This document shows positions 1 through 5,552 of a stretch of DNA of 6,294 bases, piece after piece (the first letter of the stretch is position 1; every line of letters begins with the position of its first letter). The DNA is from Bifidobacteriaceae bacterium (lineage in GTDB: Bacteria; Actinomycetota; Actinomycetes; Actinomycetales; WQXJ01), in assembly GCA_031255075.1 (NCBI GenBank), contig JAIRTF010000285.1:1-6294 (forward strand), given 5' to 3'. Position numbers and translations under genes: made by a program. The notes below the pieces were generated by a model. It did not search any database. It was not told where the DNA came from and saw nothing but the letters and a program-made list of their open reading frames with translations.

Positions 1-1
1 G

Positions 2-727
2 GCCATGCGGACCATGCCGCGCACCCCGCATGGCGGCATGCAACACATCACCTTGGCTGAGGAAAACCACCACCAACTGTGGGATGACACCTTGATGATG
101 ACGGTGCTGCCGCTGACCAAGATTGGGCTGCTGCTGAACCGGCCGGCTTATGTCGAAGAAGCCACCTTCCAGTTCTTGACGCACATCGCTTACCTGGCAG
201 ACCGCCAAACCGGGCTGTGGTTCCACGGCTGGACCTTTGACGGCCACCACAACTTCGCCGAAGCCCGCTGGGCGCGCGGCAACTCTTGGCTGACCATGGT
301 GATCCCGGACTTCTTGGAACTGGTCAATTGGCCGCCGGCCCACCCTGTCAGGCGGCTGCTGATAGAGGTGCTTCAAGCCCAGGTTGAGGCGCTGGCCAAA
401 CTGCAAGACGAATCCGGGCTGTGGCACACCCTGTTGGATGATCCAGACTCCTACCTGGAAGCCTCCGCCACGGCCGGCTTTGCCTACGGCATTGCCAAAG
501 CAGTGCGGCTTGGCTACCTGGATGAACGCTACGCCCAGGCCGCCCAGCGGGCCGTCACCGCGGTGATCGCCAACATCTCAGCCGAAGGTGAACTCCAACA
601 GGTCTCATTCGGCACCGGCATGGGCCGTGACCTGGACTTTTACCGAAACATTCCACGCACGGCCATGCCCTACGGGCAAGCCATGGCAATCCTCTGCCTG
701 GCCGAATACCTGCGGACCTACTACTGA
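2..727 (+). CDS. GH88/GH105 family unsaturated rhamnogalacturonyl/glucuronyl hydrolase, 5'-truncated by window edge
   Basis: C-terminal part of a family 88/105 glycoside hydrolase. These enzymes hydrate the 4,5-double bond of the unsaturated uronic acid left by polysaccharide lyases, releasing the neighbouring sugar (L-rhamnose for the YteR/YesR type). The frame is open to the window edge and the family is usually 350-400 residues, so the ~240 seen here lack the N-terminal third and the ATG at 5 is probably internal. Counting from that ATG, visible family features are LWDDTLMMTVLPL near residue 25 (Asp27/28 in the region of the family's catalytic Asp), a WFHGW stretch near 72, EARWARGNSWL near 86, an SYLEASATAGFAYG block near 150 and a GRDLDFYRNIPR segment near the end. 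No signal peptide can be judged. The stop is followed ten bases later by the FAH gene, so they are co-transcribed. The context favours a pectin rhamnogalacturonan substrate over glycosaminoglycan; that is inference. Confidence 0.85.
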   Translation, partial: AMRTMPRTPHGGMQHITLAEENHHQLWDDTLMMTVLPLTKIGLLLNRPAYVEEATFQFLTHIAYLADRQTGLWFHGWTFDGHHNFAEARWARGNSWLTMVIPDFLELVNWPPAHPVRRLLIEVLQAQVEALAKLQDESGLWHTLLDDPDSYLEASATAGFAYGIAKAVRLGYLDERYAQAAQRAVTAVIANISAEGELQQVSFGTGMGRDLDFYRNIPRTAMPYGQAMAILCLAEYLRTYY

Positions 728-731
728 GGAG
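727..731 (+). promoter_or_regulatory. Ribosome binding site deciding the TTG start of the FAH gene
   Basis: AGGAG begins in the last base of the preceding TGA stop and lies 6 bases before TTG at 738. The next in-frame candidate, GTG at 747, would be 15 bases away, so TTG is preferred. The overlap with the upstream stop implies translational coupling to the GH105 gene. Confidence 0.7.
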
Positions 732-737
732 CATTCA

Positions 738-1610
738 TTGAAACTGGTGCGGTTCTTCTTCGAAGGCGGCCCCCATGTGGGCGTGGACCTGCCGGATGGC
801 GGCGGCATTCTGTACCTGAAGGCCGCCAACCCGGCCCTGCCGGAAGACATGGATCAACTGCTGGCGGCTGATCAGGCCACCTGGGAGGCAGTCCGGGCTG
901 CCGCGGAGGCGGCCAACCCCGCCGCGGTGCTGCCCCGAGCCCTGGTGCCGCTGTTGGCCCCCATTCCCCGGCCGCGCAACATCTACTGCGTCGGCTACAA
1001 CTATCGCGGCCACACCGGGGATCAGATCGACCCGGCCTACCCAGATGTTTTCGCCAAACTGGGCGATCCGATCATTGGGCCTGAGGATGCCATTGTGCTG
1101 CCGCAGGCCAGCCAGCAGGTTGATTACGAAGCCGAGCTGGGCGTGGTGATTGGCCGGCCCGGCCGCGACCTAACCCAGGCCGAAGCCCTGGAGCACATCG
1201 CCGGGTACACGGTGTTCAACGATGTTTCCGCCCGCGATTGGCAAGTCCGCTCCGGTCAACTGACCTTGGCCAAATCATTCGACACGTTTGCGCCGGTTGG
1301 GCCGCATTTGGTGACCCCGGATGAGGTGGGCCGGCTGGATGATCTGATCATCTCCGTCCACCACAACGACCAGTTGACGGTGCAGGCCTCCACCGCGGAC
1401 ATGGTTTTCCCGGTGCCGCTGCTGGTTTCCTACATCAGCCAGGTCACAGAGTTGGAGCCCGGAGACATCATTGCCACCGGCACACCCCGCAAACTGGACG
1501 CAGCCCTTGAAAACCAGCGTTGGTTGGCAGCCGGAGACAGCCTGGCGGTTTCGATTGACCGGGTAGGCACGTTGCGCAATCCCATAGTCCAAGCAGGAGC
1601 ACCGGCATGA
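738..1610 (+). CDS. Fumarylacetoacetate hydrolase (FAH) family protein, probable 2,4-diketo-3-deoxy-sugar-acid hydrolase
   Basis: A 290-residue cytoplasmic enzyme of the FAH superfamily, Mg2+-dependent hydrolases or decarboxylases that cleave C-C bonds in diketo acids. The N-terminal ~75 residues form the usual variable domain. The catalytic domain opens with CVGYNYRGH (84-92), then VDYEAELGVVIG (128-139) and FNDVSARD (160-167), giving the metal ligands Glu131, Glu133 and Asp162. The family lysine is in LAKSFDTFAPVGP (177-188), and the GDIIATGTP signature is at 242-250. The start is TTG, chosen by its ribosome binding site and because the hydrophobic KLVRFF opening is typical. Placed between a rhamnogalacturonan hydrolase and a rhamnose/fucose mutarotase, it most likely cleaves 2,4-diketo-3-deoxy-L-rhamnonate (or -fuconate) to pyruvate and L-lactate, as LRA6-type enzymes do. 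The family assignment is firm; the substrate is inference from neighbours. Acylpyruvase-type activity is an alternative. Confidence 0.9.
   Translation: MKLVRFFFEGGPHVGVDLPDGGGILYLKAANPALPEDMDQLLAADQATWEAVRAAAEAANPAAVLPRALVPLLAPIPRPRNIYCVGYNYRGHTGDQIDPAYPDVFAKLGDPIIGPEDAIVLPQASQQVDYEAELGVVIGRPGRDLTQAEALEHIAGYTVFNDVSARDWQVRSGQLTLAKSFDTFAPVGPHLVTPDEVGRLDDLIISVHHNDQLTVQASTADMVFPVPLLVSYISQVTELEPGDIIATGTPRKLDAALENQRWLAAGDSLAVSIDRVGTLRNPIVQAGAPA
1595..1599 (+). promoter_or_regulatory. Ribosome binding site for the 20-codon mini-ORF
   Basis: AGGAG lies inside the last codons of the FAH gene, 7 bases before ATG at 1607. There is no other use for this element, since the mutarotase has its own, stronger site further on. 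Confidence 0.45.
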
Positions 1611-1669
1611 CGATTTCGCAGGTGGACGATGCCGCGCCGGCCACTCTCCTGCCAGGCGGAAGCTACTAG
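1607..1669 (+). CDS. 20-codon mini-ORF between FAH and mutarotase (coupling leader or remnant of a deleted gene)
   Basis: A short frame starts at ATG 1607, overlapping the FAH stop as ATGA, and ends at TAG 1667-1669. It has an AGGAG site at the ideal distance. Its stop overlaps the AGGAGG site of the mutarotase, so a terminating ribosome would sit on the next start region. The peptide begins MTISQVDD and ends LLPGGSY, with no membrane segment or recognisable domain. Two readings fit: a genuine short leader that couples FAH and mutarotase translation, or the 5' stump of an operon gene (for example the missing sugar-acid dehydrogenase) whose body was deleted. I cannot assign it to a family, and a chance frame with good signals is still possible. 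Confidence 0.4.
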   Translation: MTISQVDDAAPATLLPGGSY

Positions 1670-1673
1670 GAGG
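1668..1673 (+). promoter_or_regulatory. Ribosome binding site deciding the mutarotase start
   Basis: A full AGGAGG sits 6 bases before ATG at 1680. An earlier in-frame ATG at 1629 has no such site and would add 17 residues unlike the family N-terminus, so 1680 is the start. Confidence 0.8.
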
Positions 1674-1679
1674 CCCGCT

Positions 1680-2051
1680 ATGCAGATTTGCTTTGTGTCC
1701 AAGGTCTCAACCGACCAGCTTGACGCCTACCGCCAAGCCCACGCCAACGTTTGGCCCGAAATGCTCGAAGCCCTGCGAGACACCGGCTGGCATGGCTACC
1801 GGCTGTATCTGGGGGCAGATGGCCTACTGGTCGGCGTGGTTGAGGTGGACTCCTATGAGCAGGCCCAAACCCGGATGGCAGCTTTGCCAGTCAACGCGAA
1901 GTGGCAGTCAGCCATGGCTGAACTGTTCGAATCCGACGGCAACCCAGACGAAGGCATGGTCCTTCTGGATGAGATCTTCAACCTGGACAATCAACTGGCG
2001 GCCCTGGGGCTGCCAACCACCGATCAGGCCCCTGGCGCACCGGATTTCTAG
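1680..2051 (+). CDS. rhaM: L-rhamnose mutarotase family protein (RhaM-like; L-fucose possible)
   Basis: A 123-residue member of the RhaM/DUF718 family, small dimeric ferredoxin-like proteins that interconvert the alpha and beta anomers of L-rhamnose (some members act on L-fucose). Visible family hallmarks are an N-terminal beta-strand MQICFVSKV, then Tyr17 and the catalytic-position His21 in YRQAHANVWPEM, Trp25, a WHGYRLYL strand at 37-44, the VVEVDS strand at 53-58 and KWQSAM near 74-79, where E. coli RhaM has a Trp-Trp pair. The family core ends at about LLDEIFNLD (95-103). The last ~20 residues, rich in Pro, Ala and Asp, form a C-terminal extension absent from the ~104-residue E. coli protein. 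It is the last gene of the + strand catabolic operon and is followed by a strong hairpin. It would supply the anomer needed by the first catabolic enzyme. The family is secure; rhamnose versus fucose is not decided by sequence alone. Confidence 0.88.
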   Translation: MQICFVSKVSTDQLDAYRQAHANVWPEMLEALRDTGWHGYRLYLGADGLLVGVVEVDSYEQAQTRMAALPVNAKWQSAMAELFESDGNPDEGMVLLDEIFNLDNQLAALGLPTTDQAPGAPDF

Positions 2052-2077
2052 CGGTACGCTCAAACAGGGGGAAAAGC

Positions 2078-2139
2078 CTCCAGCTCTAGGTCCGCGGGCC
2101 AAAGCCTACCAACGGCCCAAAGCGGGCCTAGGGCTGGAG
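2078..2139 (+). terminator. Long intergenic hairpin, probable operon terminator or 3'-end processing structure
   Basis: Eighteen bases at 2078-2095 pair with 2122-2139. All positions pair in + strand RNA, with two G-U pairs (2085/2132 and 2091/2126). A further 5-bp stem, GGGCC at 2096-2100 with GGCCC at 2114-2118, closes a 13-base loop, leaving a 3-base AAA bulge. It starts 27 bases after the mutarotase stop. No U-run follows, so it is not a textbook intrinsic terminator; many high-GC actinobacteria use such U-less hairpins or they act as 3' RNA stabilisers. In - strand RNA the two positions would be A-C mismatches, which favours a role in the + strand transcript. Confidence 0.6.
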
Positions 2140-2145
2140 CCTATC

Positions 2146-2163
2146 GGCGGCCACCGGGCCGCC
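2146..2163 (+). terminator. Short perfect hairpin adjacent to the long hairpin
   Basis: GGCGGCC at 2146-2152 pairs perfectly with GGCCGCC at 2157-2163 around a four-base loop, ACCG. It lies 6 bases beyond the long hairpin, making a tandem pair that may jointly end the operon transcript. No U-run follows. Confidence 0.4.
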
Positions 2164-2196
2164 AATGAGGCTGCGCCGCGCGTCCAGCGGCTGGTG

Positions 2197-2230
2197 GGAG
2201 CCCACAATCCGGGGTGCAGCGTTGGGCTCC
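2197..2230 (+). repeat. Inverted repeat upstream of the MFS gene (possible operator or mRNA hairpin)
   Basis: GGAGCCCA at 2197-2204 is the exact reverse complement of TGGGCTCC at 2223-2230, with an 18-base spacer. The left arm is also part of a near-palindrome, GTGGGAGCCCAC (2194-2205). The right arm ends 17 bases before the transporter's GTG start, so it could be a repressor site or a leader hairpin affecting translation. No promoter elements are recognisable around it. Confidence 0.3.
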
Positions 2231-2247
2231 GGGCATAGGCTGGCTGG

Positions 2248-3465
2248 GTGCCAGGCCGTTCTGCTTTCTTCAACCGTGGAGTGCTGGGCAGTGGGCTGAT
2301 GTTTGCCGGCAATGGGGCGGCCTTGGCGGCCCTGCTGCCTTGGTATCCATTGGCGGCGGCGCGGCTGGGATTGTCCGTAGCGCAATTCGGTTTGGTGGTG
2401 GCCGGAGTGGCCGCCGGCGCGATTGTGTCCTCGGCTTTGCCGTCGCCGTTGGTGACCCGCTTCGGACCGGGACGGGTATCGGTATTCGGCACATTGGTGC
2501 TGGTGGTGGCAGCGGCTTCGACCGGTTGGGCTGGCAGCGGGCTGGTCATGGCGGCTTGCTTGTTCGGCACCGGCCTGGCGGATGTGGTTGTGGACGTAGC
2601 CCAGAATGTTGCCGGCGTCAGGGCCCAACAAGCTGCCGGGCGGCCGGTGATGTCCTCGATGCACGCCCTGTGGAGCTTGGGAGCGGCCGCCTCCGGCGCC
2701 GGCGCCACCGCAGCTGCTGCCTCCGGCTGGCCAATGGGCTGGTATCTGGTTGGCAACGGGCTGGTGGCGCTAGCTTTGGTCAGCGCCGGTGCGGCCCTGG
2801 CCGCGCGAACCGTGGAACAAGACCCGGCTGCACCGTCAGCCAATCAACCCCAAACCACCCAGGCGGCCGGACGGCGTTGGCGGACAGTGGCCGTGGCGGC
2901 CTGGCCACTGGTGGCCATAGCCCTGTGTGGCGCCGCCATCGAAGATGTGGCCAATGACTGGGCCGGGCTGGCGGGGGTCGGGTTGGCCGGCATGAGCGCT
3001 GGTTCGGCCGGCCTGGTGGTGACCGTCGCCATAGCCGCGCAGTGTGTTGGCCGGTTCTCCGGTGACTATCTGATCCACATCTGGTCCCGTGGTTCGGTGG
3101 CCCGGCTGGGTGGCGCCTTGGCGGCGCTCGGCGGTTTGACTGCCGCCCTGGCTCAAGGGCCAATGCTGTTGTGCGCCGGGTTTGCCCTGGCCGGAGTGGG
3201 CTGTGCCACTTTGATCCCCTCTGCCTTCAGCGCCGCGGCGGAGCTGCCGGGCATCAGTCAGGCGGCTGGTGTGACCTTGATCGGCTGGTTGATGCGGGTT
3301 GGTTTCCTGGCGACCAGTCCGCTGGTCGGATTGATCTCACAGCTGACCAACCTGCGGTTCGGTTTGGGCATCTTGATAATCGCCGGCCTGGCCGCCGCCG
3401 CCCTGGCATCCCGGCTGGACCAGCCCGCCCGGCTCAGGGCACAGGACGTGGATCAGCCAACCTGA
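2248..3465 (+). CDS. YbjJ-like major facilitator superfamily (MFS) transporter
   Basis: A 405-residue inner-membrane protein with about twelve hydrophobic helices, split by a hydrophilic loop around residues 187-211 into the two six-helix halves of MFS carriers. The segment LGLSVAQFGLVVAGVAAGA (40-58), the polar helix region ADVVVDVAQNVAGVRAQ (111-127) followed by GRPVMSSMHALWSLGAA (131-147), and the IEDVANDWAG block (231-240) match the YbjJ/fucose-permease-like branch. An MFS loop motif appears as VGRFSGDYL (267-275). The start is GTG at 2248, just after an in-frame TAG at 2236. The ribosome site is weak (AGG 8-10 bases upstream), and ATG at 2299 would cut into helix 1. It lies downstream of the sugar operon but is separated by strong hairpins, so sugar transport is only a guess; drug or metabolite efflux is equally possible. 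The 3' end overlaps the convergent thpR gene by 32 bases. Confidence 0.85.
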   Translation: MPGRSAFFNRGVLGSGLMFAGNGAALAALLPWYPLAAARLGLSVAQFGLVVAGVAAGAIVSSALPSPLVTRFGPGRVSVFGTLVLVVAAASTGWAGSGLVMAACLFGTGLADVVVDVAQNVAGVRAQQAAGRPVMSSMHALWSLGAAASGAGATAAAASGWPMGWYLVGNGLVALALVSAGAALAARTVEQDPAAPSANQPQTTQAAGRRWRTVAVAAWPLVAIALCGAAIEDVANDWAGLAGVGLAGMSAGSAGLVVTVAIAAQCVGRFSGDYLIHIWSRGSVARLGGALAALGGLTAALAQGPMLLCAGFALAGVGCATLIPSAFSAAAELPGISQAAGVTLIGWLMRVGFLATSPLVGLISQLTNLRFGLGILIIAGLAAAALASRLDQPARLRAQDVDQPT

Positions 3466-3988
3466 CCATGCCGATCTTCCGGTAGACCGGATGATGCCCG
3501 GCCCCGGCATGCAAATCGGAATGGACCAAATGAACCCGGCTGATCTGCCAAGTTGGCCCCTCATAGTGGGTCAACTCGTTCAAGGCGGCCGCCACCGCCG
3601 GCCGGTGGGCCGCCCGCGTCACAGTCAAATGCGGTTCGGCTGGTTGTGACGGCGCCGGCCAAGCCCGGGCCGCCGCCGTCATGACCTGCTCCAACGGGTC
3701 CGATTCGCTGGTCAAGCCAACCCAGCCAACCCGCCCCCGGTAGCGACCAGCGCCGGCCAACCGAACCGAAAACGGACCTGTGTGGGCCAGACAAGATGTC
3801 AAACCACGCAAACACCGCGCCGCAGCGCCCTCCGGCAATTCGCCGTAGAAGGCCAAAGTGACATGCCAATTGGCGCGCGGCACCAACGCTGATGAGTCAA
3901 GCCCCGCACTTGACAGCGCCGCCCCCAGGGCCGCCGTCAAGTGCTCCAGGGCTGGCGCAGGGGGGTATACGGCAGCAAAAAGCCTCAC
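3434..3988 (-). CDS. thpR: RNA 2',3'-cyclic phosphodiesterase (2H/LigT family)
   Basis: A 184-residue cytoplasmic 2H-phosphoesterase, the usual length for ThpR/LigT. The family opens 2',3'-cyclic phosphates on RNA ends to 2'-phosphates and can ligate tRNA halves in vitro; its role in bacteria is still unclear. The two catalytic HxT motifs are plain: His42-Val-Thr44 in NWHVTLAFYGE and His120-Leu-Thr122 in EPHLTVTRA. The N-terminal MRLFAAVYPP matches the typical MRLFVAL.PP start, so GTG at 3988 is chosen although its ribosome site is poor (GGA only 3 bases ahead, GAGG 12 bases ahead). The frame extends upstream to ATG 4090, but those 34 residues are arginine-rich, unlike the family, and would overlap the serpin stop. 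The gene lies 83 bases downstream of the serpin on the same strand and overlaps the transporter tail-to-tail. Confidence 0.87.
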   Translation of the reverse strand: MRLFAAVYPPAPALEHLTAALGAALSSAGLDSSALVPRANWHVTLAFYGELPEGAAARCLRGLTSCLAHTGPFSVRLAGAGRYRGRVGWVGLTSESDPLEQVMTAAARAWPAPSQPAEPHLTVTRAAHRPAVAAALNELTHYEGPTWQISRVHLVHSDLHAGAGHHPVYRKIGMVRLADPRPVP

Positions 3989-4018
3989 CTTTCCATCATG
4001 CCTCGCCCACCTGACCAC

Positions 4019-4049
4019 GGCCGCCCGGCACGCCGGTGTCCGGGCGGCC
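4019..4049 (-). terminator. GC-rich hairpin between serpin and thpR
   Basis: GGCCGCCCGG at 4019-4028 pairs perfectly with CCGGGCGGCC at 4040-4049 around an 11-base loop. It starts 22 bases after the serpin stop on the - strand and ends 30 bases before the thpR start. No U-run follows, so it may attenuate or end serpin transcription, or separate the two messages by processing. Confidence 0.45.
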
Positions 4050-4071
4050 CGCCTCGGCCATTGCCCTGTGG

Positions 4072-5358
4072 CTATCGACTGGCCACGCAAACCACCGGGT
4101 TGGCCACCACCCCCATGAACAGCGGCACGCCGGTATCCAGGTCCATGATGGCGTACACAAATGGCCGGTCAAAGCTCACAGTGGCCGGATCGCCACCCGG
4201 TGCGGACATCTCAAGGCCAACCATCGTGGCCGCTGCTGCTTCAGTGCCGGTTTCATTGGTCTTGACCACGGCCGCGTGTTTGACCTCTGAGATGTGCAAA
4301 CCATCGGCATTGCGGACCATGCCGCCAAAATCGGCGTCGGGGGCGAAGGCTGGGCCCAGTCCCAACGCCTCCAGGGACGGAATCAGGTTGATGGTGCCAT
4401 CACCTGTTTCCCACTTCGGCAGGGACACCGTCAAAGCGGGTGAGGGCCCTGCTTGGTCCAGCCATTCGTTCAGGCGAAGGCCATCGGCCCAGTTGATCTG
4501 TTCCACACCTTCGGCCGGCATCACAGCCAGCAGAGCGAAGCGCTTGTTGGCATAGGGCAGTACCGCGCCCTGGGAGCCGTCGGCCGCGTTGAAATACTGG
4601 CCTTTGGAGACAATTCCGTGCATGGTTGGGACTTCGATTACCTCGCCGGAGCTGAGTGTGAACGGTTGGTTATCAGTGGCCTCTTCAGAGAACGTCTCAA
4701 GCCATGGCGCTTTCAGATACATGGCGTTGACCAGCATCAACACCAGTCCCGGATCCAGTTCGGCCAACATTTCGGGGATCAGTTGGTTGGTTTTGTCCGC
4801 TATCCATTCGTTGATCAGCGCCAAGGTGCCCGGGTCGGCGAAGTCCACGGTGGCCACTTCCGCGCCGTAGTCATCTTTCAAGCCTGAACTGTAGGTCGGC
4901 AGCAGTTCCAGTTGGGGCGCCAGCCAGGCGGCGTCTGCCACGGACATGGTCACGCCGGACCATTGATCGGCGGCTTGGGTCTCAGCCCAGTCTGTGATCA
5001 GCTCAGTGGCCAGGGCGTGGGCTGTTTCACGGTCCAGGCCCAGGGCCTTTTCGAAGGCTTCGGTGGTTTGGCCGCGGGCGCCATCGCCGGCCATGGCCAG
5101 GGCCAGGAAGATCGAGGTCGGGGAGAAGGCCAAGTTTTCGCTGGGGGCTTCGGCTTGGAGCAGCGGCAGCAGCCTTTGGCCCAGGTAGGCGATGGCGGAA
5201 ACGCCCTCCGGGACCGCGCCGGCCGGCAGCGGCTGGTGGGTCACATTGGGGTTGGTTGGCGCCACGCGCCCGCCAGGTTTGTTTTCCACGCCGCAGGCCA
5301 TGGTGGTCAGTAGGGTGGCTGCAGCCGCTCCGGCCGCTATCAGTCTGCGTTTGCGCAT
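4072..5358 (-). CDS. Exported serpin (serine protease inhibitor), probable lipoprotein
   Basis: A 428-residue serpin, full length with nothing missing. The N-terminus (MRKRRLIAAG then Ala-rich, LLTTMAC) is a lipoprotein-type signal with Cys22 as the likely lipidated residue, though Thr at -3 is unusual. A Pro/Asn-rich linker to about residue 50 leads to the serpin fold. Family blocks are NLAFSPTSIFLALAMAG (75-91), NEWIADKTNQLIPEML (183-198), LVNAMYLKAPWLETF (209-223), LPYANKRFALLAVMP (267-281), LPKWE (313-317) and LHISEVKHAAVVKTNETG (354-371). The hinge GTEAAAAT (371-378) matches the inhibitory consensus, so it should trap a protease rather than be a non-inhibitory relative. Counting from Gly371 as P15 puts the scissile bond at Ser385-Ala386, with Met384 next to it, but the loop looks about three residues longer than in alpha-1-antitrypsin, so P1 is uncertain. 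The C-terminal signature FDRPFVYAIMDLDTG and LFMGVVANP is intact. The start is ATG with GGAG 8 bases upstream. Confidence 0.93.
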   Translation of the reverse strand: MRKRRLIAAGAAAATLLTTMACGVENKPGGRVAPTNPNVTHQPLPAGAVPEGVSAIAYLGQRLLPLLQAEAPSENLAFSPTSIFLALAMAGDGARGQTTEAFEKALGLDRETAHALATELITDWAETQAADQWSGVTMSVADAAWLAPQLELLPTYSSGLKDDYGAEVATVDFADPGTLALINEWIADKTNQLIPEMLAELDPGLVLMLVNAMYLKAPWLETFSEEATDNQPFTLSSGEVIEVPTMHGIVSKGQYFNAADGSQGAVLPYANKRFALLAVMPAEGVEQINWADGLRLNEWLDQAGPSPALTVSLPKWETGDGTINLIPSLEALGLGPAFAPDADFGGMVRNADGLHISEVKHAAVVKTNETGTEAAAATMVGLEMSAPGGDPATVSFDRPFVYAIMDLDTGVPLFMGVVANPVVCVASR

Positions 5359-5366
5359 GGTCTGTT

Positions 5367-5370
5367 CTCC
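5367..5370 (-). promoter_or_regulatory. Ribosome binding site of the serpin gene
   Basis: On the - strand GGAG (extended GGAGAA) sits 8 bases before the ATG at 5358. It supports this start, which also gives a complete signal peptide. Confidence 0.65.
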
Positions 5371-5491
5371 GTTCTGGTTTGGCCGCGGCTTGCGGTCGCG
5401 TTGGTCCCCTGCGGCGCCCAGTCAGCCGATCCGTGCCAACCAGCCAGAGCACCCGCCCTTAACTCCAGGTAGGCGGCTCAAAGGTAACAAC

Positions 5492-5521
5492 CGGCCGCGT
5501 TTCCAGTCTGCTTCGCGGCCG
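5492..5521 (-). terminator. Hairpin downstream of the methyltransferase gene, candidate terminator
   Basis: CGGCCGCG at 5492-5499 pairs perfectly with CGCGGCCG at 5514-5521 around a 14-base loop. On the - strand it lies 56 bases after the methyltransferase stop and is followed by GTTGTTACCTTTG, only mildly U-rich. It is the best candidate for separating methyltransferase from serpin transcription. A serpin promoter would have to lie between it and 5359; TTGTTA (5485-5490, - strand) could be a -35 element, but no convincing -10 follows. Confidence 0.4.
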
Positions 5522-5552
5522 ATGCCGCGCCGGCACCTTGGCCACCACCGCC

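Noticed and set aside
588..737. Upstream extension of the FAH frame to ATG 588
   Set aside because: It would overlap the GH105 gene by about 140 bases, adds 50 residues unlike the FAH family, and a strong ribosome site points to TTG 738.
1629..1679. Upstream extension of the mutarotase to ATG 1629
   Set aside because: The added 17 residues do not resemble the family, and AGGAGG is placed for ATG 1680.
2121..2133. Similarity of AGCGGGCCTAGGG in the long hairpin to AGCGGCCTAGGG in the 18-base tandem repeat
   Set aside because: The match is about 12 bases with a one-base gap and uses common GC-rich words; the flanks differ. Too weak to call a shared element without a genome-wide search.
2106..2843. 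A 245-codon open frame on the - strand opposite the transporter
   Set aside because: Its product is low-complexity Ala/Pro/Thr/Arg-rich, it lies antisense to a well-supported membrane protein, and long antisense frames are expected in GC-rich coding DNA.
2214..2957. A 247-codon + strand frame overlapping the transporter in another phase
   Set aside because: Gly/Arg-rich translation with no family resemblance; it is a shadow of the transporter frame.
3989..4090. Upstream extension of thpR to ATG 4090
   Set aside because: It adds an Arg/Ala-rich stretch unlike the family, spans the hairpin and overlaps the serpin stop.
5027..5452. A 141-codon - strand frame across the serpin start
   Set aside because: It overlaps the serpin's N-terminal half in another phase, and its translation is Arg/Pro-rich with no motif.
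5359..5490. Possible serpin promoter (TTGTTA about 17-19 bases before GAGTTA-like sequence on the - strand)
   Set aside because: The -10 match is poor, and actinobacterial promoters are too variable to call from this alone.
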